In this document: positions 8,557 through 17,939 of the stretch, piece after piece
How positions within the stretch are numbered: the stretch's first letter is position 1
How the letters are laid out: every line of letters starts with the position of its first letter
From: Tubiluchus corallicola
Lineage: Eukaryota; Priapulida; Priapulimorpha; Priapulimorphida; Tubiluchidae
NCBI GenBank assembly: GCA_030141605.1
Contig: JAQGDQ010000440.1
Location: 123,550 to 187,549 of the forward strand
Direction: 5' to 3'
DNA length: 64,000 bases
Translations under genes and position numbers: made by a program
The notes under the pieces: model-generated
Databases searched by the model: none
Told to the model about the DNA's origin: nothing
Seen by the model: only the letters and a program-made list of their open reading frames with translations

Positions 8557-8698
8557 ATGCCTTTTTGCAAAACTCCTCTTTTTATTTATTAATACTTTCA
8601 CCAAAACTATCTTTAAAACCCTTATTTGCGTCAGCAAACTACAGCTTTTTACCAAGCTTTTTCTTCGGCCTAGACCAAATAGTATTTCTCTTTCCAAT
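8557..8698 (-). repeat. Repeat A copy 3 (inverted)
   Basis: The plus strand begins ATGCCTTTTTGCAAAACTCC, the complement of the right terminus, and continues TTATTAATACTTTCACC. It ends near CTAGACCAAATAGTATTTC, the complement of the left part. It fills much of the 504-bp gap between gcvH and the small membrane-protein gene. Confidence 0.75.
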
Positions 8699-8787
8699 GG
8701 CCCTAATGTTTTAAAGTTATTTAATTTAGATGGATAGTTGCTTCTATTTTCACCATTTTAAGCACAGCTTCACTCAAAATTTAGAAT

Positions 8788-8795
8788 TATATTTG
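8788..8795 (+). promoter_or_regulatory. Bacteroidota -7 box (TATATTTG) for the mutL operon
   Basis: TATATTTG lies just before the small membrane-protein gene. Initiation a few bases downstream, near 8801, leaves a 24-nt leader only if translation starts at the third in-frame ATG (8825), which supports that start. Confidence 0.5.
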
Positions 8796-8824
8796 CAGTA
8801 AAACAAAAAATGACGCTTATGGGC

Positions 8825-9106
8825 ATGAAGTTTTTTCATCTGCCAAAAGGCAAACAGTTCCATATCCCCCATCGCTTTCACGATCCCGACAAGGAGGAGA
8901 GAGAAGGCCGCCTAAGGTTAAGGGTGGAGGGAAAAAACAAAAATGATGATGGTGAAAAGTGGGAGTATTCCCCAAAAATAAAAAAAGATCTCCGTGAAGG
9001 CTTTGAACGTTTGCGCTACAAGCAAAAAAGTAAAGCCAAACATAGTATGCTTATATCACTAATAGTAATAGTTTTAGTATTGTTGTTTATCTTTATATTA
9101 TTTTAA
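8825..9106 (+). CDS. Small C-terminally anchored membrane protein, function unknown
   Basis: 93 residues from the ATG at 8825; in-frame ATGs at 8810 and 8819 lie too close to the putative promoter. The N-terminal half is charged (FHLPKGKQF..RFHDPDKEEREGR). The last 20 residues are one hydrophobic segment (LISLIVIVLVLLFIFILF), giving a tail-anchored topology. It sits 21 bp upstream of mutL. I believe similar short proteins occur next to mutL in other Bacteroidota, but no function is known to me. Confidence 0.7.
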   Translation: MKFFHLPKGKQFHIPHRFHDPDKEEREGRLRLRVEGKNKNDDGEKWEYSPKIKKDLREGFERLRYKQKSKAKHSMLISLIVIVLVLLFIFILF

Positions 9107-9127
9107 ATAACGAAAACATATCTTACA

Positions 9128-11005
9128 GTGAATGACATTATTCAGTTATTACCTGACTCTGTAGCAAATCAAATTGCTGCAGGAGAGGTGATACAGCGCC
9201 CTTCTTCTGTCGTAAAAGAATTAGTTGAAAACGCTGTTGATGCGAATTCCTCAGACATAAAAATAAATATAAAAGACTCTGGGCGCACCCTGATACAGGT
9301 AATCGACAATGGTAAAGGAATGTCTCCCACAGACTCCCGAATGGCGTTTGAAAGACATGCCACATCAAAAATAAAAGAGGCGAACGACCTTTTTGCAATT
9401 ACCACTATGGGATTCAGAGGTGAAGCACTGGCGTCAATAGCCGCTGTAGCTGATGTCGAATTGCGCACCAAAACAGCCGATGATGAGTTAGGCACCATCC
9501 TGCATATAACAGGGTCAAAGGTAAAAAAACAGGAAAGTGAAAGCTGCCCTCAGGGGTCAAATATATCTGTCAGGAAACTTTTTTTCAACGTTCCAGCACG
9601 AAGGAAATTTTTGAAGTCTCACAGTACTGAATTCAGACATATAGTAGTGGAAATACAGCGGATATCACTCGCAAACCCAGATATATCTTTTTCCCTGCTC
9701 AATAACGGTACACCTGTTTACGTCTTGCCAAAAGGTAATGTAAAACAGCGAATCGTATCTCTTTTTGGGAAAAAAATCAATCATAGCCTAATGCCTTTAC
9801 GAACAGACACAACCGTTGTAAAGGTGTCGGGGTACATAGGTGATCCTAAATTTGCAAAAAAGACTTTTGGAGAGCAGTTTTTCTTTGTAAACGGGCGCTT
9901 CATAAAACACCCCTATTTCCACAGAGCAATAATTCAGACATACGGCAAAACACTCCCTGCGGGGTTACTCCCTTCATACTTTGTGTGGCTAAATGTTGAC
10001 CCCGCTAATATTGATATAAATATCCATCCTACAAAAACAGAGATAAAATTTGAAGATGAGCAATCCATGTGGAGGATTATCAGCGCCTGCGTGCAAGAAG
10101 CACTGGGAAAGTTTAATGTTGTCCCCTCCATTGAATTTGACCAAGCAGGTGCAGTCGATATCCCTTTACCGCCTTCAACAGGTACTACAATCCCTGAGCC
10201 CAAAATAGCTGTTAACCCCGGATATAACCCTTTTGAAAGAGAAAATAAACCTGTCGACTATACGGCAAAAAGTAGCTGGAATAAAAGGGATCCCAACCTT
10301 AATAACTGGGAAAAACTTTATGAAGGGTTTGACAAGCAAACTGCCACCACAAAGAGAGACAGCACCGACCAGAAAAATGATAGCGATGAGACAAATTCTA
10401 TATGGCAGCAGGCACCAGATGCTCAGAAAGAGACAAGTATTGATAGATACAACTTTTTACAGGTAAAAAACAGATATATTCTCACTCCTGTAAAATCTGG
10501 GGTTATGATTATTGATCAAAGAAGAGCACATAAAAGAATCCTTTTCGAACACTTTACAAAGATTATCAATAGTGGGCACAATGCAGGCCAGCACCAACTA
10601 ATCCCCCAGGAAATAGAGGTAAATGCATCTGACGAAATAGTACTGAGTGAGATCATGGACAGTCTTAATGCAGTAGGGTTTGAGCTAAGAAAAGCAAAAG
10701 ATGGCGTTTACTACATTGATGCAATACCCTCTTCCCTAAATCAGCTCAACGGAAAAGAGCTAATAGAGAGTACAATCGAAAACTTCAAAACTTGCCCTGT
10801 AGATATTAAAGAGGAGGTTAATGAGCAGATAGCATACGCGCTTGCAAAATCTTCAGCAATAAATTACGGAACACACCTAGGCATGGAAGAGATCGTTGAA
10901 TTATTTGACAGCCTGTTTGCATGCCATATGCCAAGCACTACTCCATCTGGCAAGCCTGTGTTAACAATAATCTCCACAAAAGATCTGGGGAAAATATTAA
11001 AATGA
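9128..11005 (+). CDS. mutL: DNA mismatch repair protein MutL
   Basis: 625 residues from a GTG start (N-terminus MNDIIQLLPDSVANQIAAGE). The GHKL ATPase region shows ELVENAVDA, DNGKGM and GFRGEALASI, followed by the MutL transducer domain (VNGRFIKHP, NIHPTKTEIKF). The C-terminal dimerisation domain begins near residue 440. The metal-binding endonuclease motif DQHAxxExxxxE reads DQRRAHKRILFE, so the His and first Glu are missing. The usual Cys-Pro-His-Gly-Arg-Pro motif is also absent (ACHMPSTTPSGKP). It may therefore lack nicking activity. Heads an operon with two rhomboids. Confidence 0.95.
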   Translation: MNDIIQLLPDSVANQIAAGEVIQRPSSVVKELVENAVDANSSDIKINIKDSGRTLIQVIDNGKGMSPTDSRMAFERHATSKIKEANDLFAITTMGFRGEALASIAAVADVELRTKTADDELGTILHITGSKVKKQESESCPQGSNISVRKLFFNVPARRKFLKSHSTEFRHIVVEIQRISLANPDISFSLLNNGTPVYVLPKGNVKQRIVSLFGKKINHSLMPLRTDTTVVKVSGYIGDPKFAKKTFGEQFFFVNGRFIKHPYFHRAIIQTYGKTLPAGLLPSYFVWLNVDPANIDINIHPTKTEIKFEDEQSMWRIISACVQEALGKFNVVPSIEFDQAGAVDIPLPPSTGTTIPEPKIAVNPGYNPFERENKPVDYTAKSSWNKRDPNLNNWEKLYEGFDKQTATTKRDSTDQKNDSDETNSIWQQAPDAQKETSIDRYNFLQVKNRYILTPVKSGVMIIDQRRAHKRILFEHFTKIINSGHNAGQHQLIPQEIEVNASDEIVLSEIMDSLNAVGFELRKAKDGVYYIDAIPSSLNQLNGKELIESTIENFKTCPVDIKEEVNEQIAYALAKSSAINYGTHLGMEEIVELFDSLFACHMPSTTPSGKPVLTIISTKDLGKILK

Positions 11006-11066
11006 TAACTAAAGCCAAACTATTCACTATTTTGGTTACTTTTGGAGCAATTTTTGACAATATAAT

Positions 11067-11885
11067 ATGACACAATACAGGCCACTATCCTCCATCCCTC
11101 CGGTAGTAAAAAATCTTATTCTTATCAATATATTAATGCTGGTTGCTATCTGGGCTCTCAATTCCACAGGTGCTAACATCGAAAAAAAACTGGCGCTATT
11201 CTACCCCGGGTCTGATGACTTTCGCCCATATCAGTTTATTACTCACATGTTTGTTCACGCCGGGATCTTTCATCTCTTTTTCAATATGTTTGCCCTATAC
11301 ATGTTTGGCCGCATCCTAGAGTCGGTATGGGGGCCAAAAAGATTCCTGTCCTATTACCTGATAACAGGACTTGGAGCTGCTGCATTGCACATATTTGTAC
11401 GCTACCTGGAAATATCGTCAATACAGCAAGCTGTTACAGCTTTTTCTAACACCCCTACCCCCGAACTGTTTAGAGGGCTGGTAAGTAAGCACTTTACCGG
11501 AATGTTTAACAGAAGTGAAGTTTATGAATTTATCAATAAATGGGAAGAGGTGCCCTCTTCTAGTATATACATAGAAAATGCAAAAGAGCTTGCAAACTAC
11601 GCGCTGGCAAGCAAAATCAATATCCCAAGTGTTGGAGCTTCAGGCGCTGTTTATGGGATATTGCTAGCTTTTGGAGTGCTATTCCCAAACACACAACTTA
11701 TGCTAATATTTCCGCCTATTCCAATAAAAGCTAAATACGCCGTTTTTATTTATGGAGCAATAGAATTATTTTGGGGAGTGACAAAAACAGGAAGTAATAT
11801 TGCTCATTTTGCTCACCTGGGTGGAATGGTTTTTGGATATATATTAATAATGTATTGGAGAAAAAACTCAAATAGCTTTTATTAA
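11067..11885 (+). CDS. Rhomboid-family intramembrane serine protease (first of a tandem pair)
   Basis: 272 residues with about six membrane helices. Rhomboid signatures are the helix-2 HMFVHAGIFHLFFNMFALY, the catalytic Ser in GASGAVYG (near residue 192) and the His in IAHFAHLGG (near residue 249). A roughly 75-residue soluble insertion (about residues 112-185) separates the early helices from the catalytic Ser helix. Cleaves membrane-protein substrates that cannot be predicted here. It lies 61 bp after mutL and 1 bp before the second rhomboid, so it is in the same operon. Confidence 0.9.
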   Translation: MTQYRPLSSIPPVVKNLILINILMLVAIWALNSTGANIEKKLALFYPGSDDFRPYQFITHMFVHAGIFHLFFNMFALYMFGRILESVWGPKRFLSYYLITGLGAAALHIFVRYLEISSIQQAVTAFSNTPTPELFRGLVSKHFTGMFNRSEVYEFINKWEEVPSSSIYIENAKELANYALASKINIPSVGASGAVYGILLAFGVLFPNTQLMLIFPPIPIKAKYAVFIYGAIELFWGVTKTGSNIAHFAHLGGMVFGYILIMYWRKNSNSFY

Positions 11886-11886
11886 T

Positions 11887-12804
11887 ATGAGTATTATTGA
11901 GGAAATAAAACATTCGTTTAAAAACGGATCATATCTTATAAAACTTATCTACATAAACATCACTGCGTGGATATGCATTTGTGCCATCTATCTGCTACTG
12001 TTCCTCTTTGGCTCTAAAAGTAGCTCCTTCTTGAACTATGGAACACTTCCTGCTTCATTTGACCTGTTCTTGCAGAAACCATGGTCAATAATCACATACA
12101 TGTTTCTTCATTTTGAGTTCCTCCACCTGCTCTTTAATATGCTATGGCTATACTGGTTTGGCCGCATTTTCCTTGAGTATCACGATCAACGCAAACTGCT
12201 CAGCATATACCTTCTGGGAGGCATTGTCGGAGGCGCTTTCTTTATGTTATCATACAACTTTTTTCCTGCCTTCCAAAAAGAGATAGAACTAACAACCCTG
12301 CTGGGAGCTTCAGCGTCAGTTGTAGCCATTGTCATAGCTACCTCTGTCTACGTTCCCAACCGTGCAATACATTTGATACTTATAGGCCCGGTAAAAATAA
12401 AATGGATCGCTACCCTGTCCATAGTAATCTACTTCCTAGGCTTGTCGGGTGGCAATGCAGGAGGACACTTTGCGCATTTGGGGGGAGCTTTTTGGGGATG
12501 GCTCTACATGTCAAGATTGCTAAAAGGCAAAGATCTTGCGCATGGATTTAGCAACTTCCTCGACAAATTTTTCATATGGTTCAAACCACGTGAAAAGTTA
12601 AATATTAAATATGGAGGGAAAGGCAAAACAGGTAAGAAAAAAACTGGCTACGAGACAAAAAATATCGATTATGAATATATCAAAAACAAAAGGTTACATC
12701 AAGAAGAAATAAACAAGATACTGGAAAAAATAAGTAAGTCAGGCTATGATAGCCTAACGCAAAAAGAAAAAGAGATGCTCTTTAAAATAGGGAAAAAACA
12801 TTAG
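11887..12804 (+). CDS. Rhomboid-family protease with cytoplasmic C-terminal tail (second of pair)
   Basis: 305 residues. Rhomboid core of about 215 residues with FLHFEFLHLLFNMLWLYWFG, a catalytic Ser candidate in LGASASVVA (near residue 141) and the His in GGHFAHLGG (near residue 194). The Ser motif is GASAS rather than GxSG/GASG, but position and spacing fit an active protease. The tail (about residues 230-305) is Lys-rich and ends in the helical segment HQEEINKILEKISKSG, a conserved tail in Bacteroidota rhomboids. Starts 1 bp after the first rhomboid. Confidence 0.88.
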   Translation: MSIIEEIKHSFKNGSYLIKLIYINITAWICICAIYLLLFLFGSKSSSFLNYGTLPASFDLFLQKPWSIITYMFLHFEFLHLLFNMLWLYWFGRIFLEYHDQRKLLSIYLLGGIVGGAFFMLSYNFFPAFQKEIELTTLLGASASVVAIVIATSVYVPNRAIHLILIGPVKIKWIATLSIVIYFLGLSGGNAGGHFAHLGGAFWGWLYMSRLLKGKDLAHGFSNFLDKFFIWFKPREKLNIKYGGKGKTGKKKTGYETKNIDYEYIKNKRLHQEEINKILEKISKSGYDSLTQKEKEMLFKIGKKH

Positions 12805-13061
12805 ACTTAACTACCCCTTCAGACCCAAAAGCCTGTTTAAACCCGAAAAGATCAGGAAGCAGCCCAAACGCTAAACTTTCTGCCTCTCAATCCTACACCA
12901 TAGATCAAAACGACCATACACCTATGCTTAATATTGCTCTTCTTCAGCACCAAATCAATTTAGATTATACACAACCTAGTAAAACCGATACAAAACAGCT
13001 TTATTGAGCGATTTTACATCCCTCCAGCTCACTATCACAAACCAGAGTACTAGCCCGGGAA

Positions 13062-13488
13062 TTAAACTGCAAGGATTACTGTATCCTCCGTGCAAAACCT
13101 TGCAGGTTATGGTAGGAAAATCGCCAAGCCAAAACCAGACAAACCTTACAAACTCTGTAAAACAGAAAAAACTGCCCTTAAAGGGTTTTGATAGAAAAAT
13201 AGCAAAAGGTGAAGCGAAAAAACCTTCTCTCTGCTTGAGCTTTTTTAAAGGCGAATTTGGGGGAAGATATCGAAGCCGTCAGCTCAGTTTTTCATCAAAA
13301 GCACTTACAGCACTTGATTTTTGACTCTTCTTTGTACCAAGAAGACACCACTTCAAAAACACACAACTGTATAATCGTCAATACGAGCTGTACACTTTTT
13401 CTAAGCCTCCAGAGGGACTATATCCCAGATCAAAATATACAATTAGTAAATTTTGATCTCAACAAAAATTAATTCTTAAGGGACAGAC
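13062..13488 (+). repeat. Repeat B copy 1 (long degenerate repeat)
   Basis: Matches 39728-40019 over most of its length, including AACTGCAAGGATTA, CCTTGCAG, ATAATCGTCAATACGA, CCAGATCAAAATATACAA and TTAATTCTTAAGG. Its 5' end can form a hairpin from AACTGCAAGG and CCTTGCAGGTT. About 130 bp (roughly 13180-13308) have no counterpart in the other copy, an insertion here or a deletion there. It lies in the 858-bp gap between the rhomboid operon and the Na+-pump operon. The rest of that gap shows no convincing gene. Confidence 0.75.
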
Positions 13489-13662
13489 GACCATTTAATT
13501 TAGCGGAGGATCTATAGCATTACTCCTTTTACTCAAAAATATCTTTATTTCTTTACACCTGTAGGCCACGACCATTCACCAAACTCCCCCCTTAACTACA
13601 CATAGCTTTCACCTTATGTAAAACCCTCATGAAAAGCATATTAGAATAATGAACCCCCGTTG

Positions 13663-14919
13663 TTACATCAAGAAGCTCAGGAGTATGCCAGCCCCTACTG
13701 CCGAACCGATAACACCCGAAACATTTGGAGCCATAGCATGCATCAGTAAGTGGTTAGTAGGATCACTCTTTAGCCCCTCATGCTGTACTACACGAGCACT
13801 GTCAGGAACAGCTGAAACACCAGCAGCACCAATGAGAGGATTAATCTTATTGTCACCTTTAAGGAAGATATTCATAAGACGGGCAAAAAACAGTCCCCCC
13901 GCAGTAGCTACCATGAATGAAAGCGCCCCTAACCCAAATATCTTAAGAGAATTGATCGTCAAAAAATAATCAGCCTGTGTAGATGCACCAACAGTAACTC
14001 CCAGCAAGATGGTTACAATGTTTATCATTGAATTTCTTGCAGTGTTTGCCAACCTTTCAGTTACACCCGACTCCTTCATAAGGTTTCCAAAAAAGAGCAT
14101 CCCCAGCAACGGTATTGCAGATGGTGCAATAAAAGTAGTTAGCAACATCCCAAATATTGGAAAAAGAATCTTCTCTGTCTTCGATACCGACCTTGGAGGT
14201 TTCATTCTTATACAACGATCCTTTTTAGAAATAACAAGCCGCATAATAGGTGGCTGTATAACGGGTACCAAAGCCATATAGGAATATGCAGCAATAGCTA
14301 TTGCACCCATCAAATGAGGCGCAAGCTTTGACGATAAAAATATAGCTGTTGGCCCATCAGCACCACCAATAATACCTATTGCACCAGCCTCACCAAGGCT
14401 GAAACCTAAAGCCGACGCACCCAGAAATGTGGCAAATATTCCAATCTGTGCCGCAGCCCCCAAAAACATAAGCTTGGGGTTGGAGATAAGCGATGAAAAA
14501 TCAGTCATAGCACCAATACCCAAAAATATAAGAGGAGGGTATATACCCTTTTCCACCCCAAAATAGAGATAGTTCAATACAGAACCCTCTTCATAAACAC
14601 CCAGCTGATAATTTTCCAAAAATGGAATATTGCCCAGTATTATACCTGTCCCTATAGGTACAAGCAATAACGGTTCATAATTGTATTTGATAGCCAGAAA
14701 TATAAAAACCAGCCCCACCCCAATCATAATAAAATTGGTGACGTGAGCATTTGCAAATCCAGTAAACTGCCAAAATGTACTTATTCCTTTAATTGCTGCG
14801 CTCCCCTCCGACTCACCTATGGCAGCAGAAACATCCAGGCCTCCAAAAGCCATTTTTACAAACACCGTTACTGCAAAGACACATATTAATATGATAAACT
14901 TCCTCATGGTACTACTCAA
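13663..14919 (-). CDS. Sodium-translocating decarboxylase beta subunit
   Basis: 418 residues, strongly hydrophobic, with ten or more membrane segments. Family signatures include GAMTDFSSLISNP, GIIGGADGPTAIF and GAAGVSAVPDSARV. This OadB/MmdB/GcdB subunit takes CO2 from carboxybiotin and couples its release to outward Na+ pumping. It overlaps the biotin-carrier gene by 8 bp and is last in the mce-mmdA-oadG-biotin-beta operon, which fixes its partner as methylmalonyl-CoA decarboxylase. Confidence 0.93.
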   Translation of the reverse strand: MSSTMRKFIILICVFAVTVFVKMAFGGLDVSAAIGESEGSAAIKGISTFWQFTGFANAHVTNFIMIGVGLVFIFLAIKYNYEPLLLVPIGTGIILGNIPFLENYQLGVYEEGSVLNYLYFGVEKGIYPPLIFLGIGAMTDFSSLISNPKLMFLGAAAQIGIFATFLGASALGFSLGEAGAIGIIGGADGPTAIFLSSKLAPHLMGAIAIAAYSYMALVPVIQPPIMRLVISKKDRCIRMKPPRSVSKTEKILFPIFGMLLTTFIAPSAIPLLGMLFFGNLMKESGVTERLANTARNSMINIVTILLGVTVGASTQADYFLTINSLKIFGLGALSFMVATAGGLFFARLMNIFLKGDNKINPLIGAAGVSAVPDSARVVQHEGLKSDPTNHLLMHAMAPNVSGVIGSAVGAGILLSFLM

Positions 14920-15331
14920 TTTCTATTAGAACATCATCTTGCAATACCGAATCACCAACCGCGACCTTAACAGCTTTCACAACACAATCAGCCTCTGCCA
15001 GCACATTATTCTCCATCTTCATCGCTTCCATCACTAACAGTTTATCACCCTTTGAAACAGCATCACCTTCACTAACAGCAATGCTCATTATCGTTCCAGA
15101 TAAAGGAGCCTTAACAGTTGCCTTTACTGCTGTCTTCTCAATCAAACCCTCTCCAGGCTTTTTTGATACTGGTTTGCGCACAAGCTTTGGGGTCTTTGTC
15201 TCTTTTACCTCCTTATGCACCTCCACACTGTATGGGGTACCATTCACCTCTATCTCAGCAATACCGCTCTCAAATTCACTTATCTGAACTTCGTAGTTAT
15301 TGCCACTTATAGTGAACTTGAATCTCTTCAT
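14912..15331 (-). CDS. Biotin carboxyl-carrier subunit of methylmalonyl-CoA decarboxylase
   Basis: 139 residues. The first 75 or so carry a small beta domain and a Lys/Pro linker; residues 75-139 form a biotinyl domain with the biotinylated Lys in VMEAMKMENN. It carries the carboxyl group from the MmdA transferase to the membrane beta subunit. The 8-bp overlap with the downstream beta gene implies translational coupling. Confidence 0.93.
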   Translation of the reverse strand: MKRFKFTISGNNYEVQISEFESGIAEIEVNGTPYSVEVHKEVKETKTPKLVRKPVSKKPGEGLIEKTAVKATVKAPLSGTIMSIAVSEGDAVSKGDKLLVMEAMKMENNVLAEADCVVKAVKVAVGDSVLQDDVLIEIE

Positions 15332-15380
15332 CTTTTAAACAATTATGTAATATAGTATACAGAATAATATCCAACCAGCC

Positions 15381-15740
15381 CTATCGTTTAGGCCAATTAT
15401 CATAAACATTATATATTTTTGAACTCCATGGCGCATAACGCTTATGCACATTCTTGATTGTTACAACATTGCTCTCCTCATCATGGTTCTCATTCATGTA
15501 AAGATAAAGCGCCATTGCTATAGCTGCATTTACATTACCCTCTATACTCAACTCCTTTACACTTATACTCTTCCCCTCCCTCTTCATCTTTTTTCGAATA
15601 TTCAAATGCAACAACTTTGGTATCTGCGTAAAGATGATAACCAAAATAGAAAGTGACAATATCACAATACCAAATCCCACTATAGAAACAACATATTCAA
15701 AATTACTAATTGTGGAAAGCATTACATACAGTATTTTCAT
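15381..15740 (-). CDS. OadG-family small membrane subunit of the Na+-pumping decarboxylase
   Basis: 119 residues with one N-terminal membrane helix (VSIVGFGIVILSLSILVIIF), then a basic stretch (NIRKKMKREGK) and a soluble tail ending KIYNVYDNWPKR. OadG/MmdD subunits hold the soluble transferase to the membrane beta subunit. The assignment rests on topology and on its place between mmdA (16 bp upstream) and the biotin carrier, since this family is poorly conserved in sequence. Confidence 0.85.
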   Translation of the reverse strand: MKILYVMLSTISNFEYVVSIVGFGIVILSLSILVIIFTQIPKLLHLNIRKKMKREGKSISVKELSIEGNVNAAIAMALYLYMNENHDEESNVVTIKNVHKRYAPWSSKIYNVYDNWPKR

Positions 15741-15755
15741 AACGACTAGCCTGTT

Positions 15756-17315
15756 TTATAAAGGAATATTAGAATGTTTCTTCGGAGGATTTGAAATTTT
15801 CTTAGTCGACAGCGCTTGAAGTCCACGTATGATCCTAAAACGAGTGTTTCGTGGCTCTATCACATCATCAATATAACCAAAAGATGCTGCTTGATAAGGG
15901 TTTGCAAAACTTTCATTATACTCCTTTTCACGCTCCGCTATAAACTTTGCCCTCTCTTCCTCATCAGAAATACTCTTTATTTTGCGCCCGTACAGCACCT
16001 CCACAGCCCCAGGAGCTCCCATAACCGCTATCTCGGCTGTTGGCCAAGCATAATTGAGATCACCCCTCAACTGCTTACACGACATCACATCATGCGCGCC
16101 ACCATACGACTTACGCAAAGTTACCGTAATCTTGGGAACAGTAGCCTCTCCATAGGCAAACATCAACTTTGCACCATGGGTAATAATACCGGCATACTCT
16201 TGCTTAGAGCCGGGAAGAAAGCCAGGTACATCAACCAGTGTAATAATGGGAATATTAAAGCAATCCAGAAAGCGTACAAAACGAGCGGCTTTCCTCGAAG
16301 CATCACAATCAAGCACTCCTGCAAGATAATCAGGCTGATTTGCAACAATACCAACGGGGTAGCCATCAAATTTTGCAAAACCAACCACAATATTTTTAGC
16401 ATAATTGCGATGAACTTCTAAAAACTCATTATTATCAACTACGGAATATATAACATCCTTAACGTTATAAGGCGTGTTAGGATTGTCGGGAATAATCTCG
16501 TTAAGAGCATCTTCCAAACGATCTATAGGATCATCACATGTTGTAGCAGGAGGTTCCTCAAGATTGTTCTGTGGTAAATACTCAAGCATCTTTCGTATAA
16601 GCAATACGCCCTCGTCCTCGTTTTCAACTAAAAAATGTGCCACTCCAGATTTGCGCGCATGCACCTCACCTCCACCAAGATCCTCCGTTGTTATATCCTC
16701 GCCCGTAACCATCTTCACAACCTTTGGCCCTGTAACAAACATATAGGAGTTTTTTTCCGTCATCATAGTAAAGTCCGTAAGCGCAGGCGAGTAAACAGCA
16801 CCTCCCGCACAAGGCCCGAAAATTGCAGATATTTGTGGAATAACCCCCGATGCAAGAATATTCCTCTCAAATATCTCGGCGTAACCGGCAAGCGAGGTAA
16901 CACCTTCCTGTATACGAGCACCTCCCGAATCATTTATCCCTATTAAAGGAGCTCCGGCATTCATTGCCATGTCCATAACCTTGCATATCTTTCGCGCAAA
17001 AGTTTCAGACAAAGAGCCTCCAAACACAGTAAAATCCTGAGAAAATATAAAAATCAATCTCCCATCAATAGTTCCGCGACCTGTAATTACACCATCACCC
17101 AAGAACTTCTTCTCCTCCATTTTAAAACTGGTACAACGATGTGTAACAAGCATATCAAACTCTTCAAAGCTTCCTTCATCAAGAAGCAGCTCAATACGCT
17201 CGCGAGCAGTCAACTTACCTTGTTGATGTTGTTTCTCTATCTTTTCCTCGCCACCACCCTGCTTTGCTGTTGCCCGAAGGCTAATTAACTTGTTTATCTT
17301 ATCCTGGTTGCTCAT
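15756..17315 (-). CDS. mmdA: Methylmalonyl-CoA decarboxylase alpha subunit (carboxyltransferase)
   Basis: 519 residues of the acyl-CoA carboxyltransferase family. Moves the carboxyl group of methylmalonyl-CoA to the biotin carrier, yielding propionyl-CoA. Visible are [21 protein letters not shown], the oxyanion-hole Gly pairs GGARIQEG and [13 protein letters not shown], and [16 protein letters not shown] in the second half. Length fits MmdA/PccB. It lies 42 bp after mce and opens the pump genes; the same fold serves propionyl-CoA carboxylase, but the adjacent pump subunits favour decarboxylation. Confidence 0.93.
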   Translation of the reverse strand: MSNQDKINKLISLRATAKQGGGEEKIEKQHQQGKLTARERIELLLDEGSFEEFDMLVTHRCTSFKMEEKKFLGDGVITGRGTIDGRLIFIFSQDFTVFGGSLSETFARKICKVMDMAMNAGAPLIGINDSGGARIQEGVTSLAGYAEIFERNILASGVIPQISAIFGPCAGGAVYSPALTDFTMMTEKNSYMFVTGPKVVKMVTGEDITTEDLGGGEVHARKSGVAHFLVENEDEGVLLIRKMLEYLPQNNLEEPPATTCDDPIDRLEDALNEIIPDNPNTPYNVKDVIYSVVDNNEFLEVHRNYAKNIVVGFAKFDGYPVGIVANQPDYLAGVLDCDASRKAARFVRFLDCFNIPIITLVDVPGFLPGSKQEYAGIITHGAKLMFAYGEATVPKITVTLRKSYGGAHDVMSCKQLRGDLNYAWPTAEIAVMGAPGAVEVLYGRKIKSISDEEERAKFIAEREKEYNESFANPYQAASFGYIDDVIEPRNTRFRIIRGLQALSTKKISNPPKKHSNIPL

Positions 17316-17357
17316 CGTGATATTTAATAACTGTAAAATGTATGGATAGTTGCATCG

Positions 17358-17759
17358 CTACTCGCTGCATAGCTCAGTTAATACCCCAAAGGTTGACTTA
17401 GGATGCAAGAAACCTATGTTCAGTCCCTCCGCACCCTTACGCCCACGCTTATCTATAAGCTGTAACCCACTCTCTTCTGCTTCTAATAGCGCCTTGTCAA
17501 CATTATCAACAGCAAAAGCCAAATGGTGAACACCCTCTCCCCTCTTAGCAATAAATTTGCCGACTGGCCCTTCAGGATCAGTTGGCTCCAATAACTCTAT
17601 TTTTGTGCTGCCCACTTTGAAAAAAGCCGTTTTTACTTTTTGCTCCGCAACTTCCTCTATAGCATAACACTTAACGCCAAGAAGCTTTTCATAACAGGGA
17701 ATTGCCTTATCCAGACTCTTAACTGCTATTCCAACATGTTCAATGTGCGAGGGTTTCAT
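17358..17759 (-). CDS. mce: Methylmalonyl-CoA epimerase
   Basis: 133 residues of the vicinal-oxygen-chelate fold, opening MKPSHIEHVGIAVKSLDKA. Metal ligands are expected at His7, in EGVHHLAFAVD and at the Glu of GVLTELCSE. It interconverts the (R) and (S) forms of methylmalonyl-CoA between mutase and decarboxylase. First gene of the decarboxylase operon; the mutase is not in the window. Confidence 0.94.
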   Translation of the reverse strand: MKPSHIEHVGIAVKSLDKAIPCYEKLLGVKCYAIEEVAEQKVKTAFFKVGSTKIELLEPTDPEGPVGKFIAKRGEGVHHLAFAVDNVDKALLEAEESGLQLIDKRGRKGAEGLNIGFLHPKSTFGVLTELCSE

Positions 17760-17939
17760 AATCTTAACTTGAAAATTTATTTTATAATATTATGTTCTAA
17801 CTTTTAATGCACTCTTTTTAATATACACCCTTTATCCTTACTGATATGGAGTTGCAAATGCAAAGAAAATATTACCTGCATCTTTTAGCTCTCACGCATT
17901 CTTCATTAAAAAAAGCTTATTGTCAAAATATTCACACAA

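Noticed and set aside
13004-13324. 106-codon plus frame in the rhomboid/Na+-pump gap
   Set aside because: It overlaps repeat B, has no counterpart frame in the second copy, and shows no motif.
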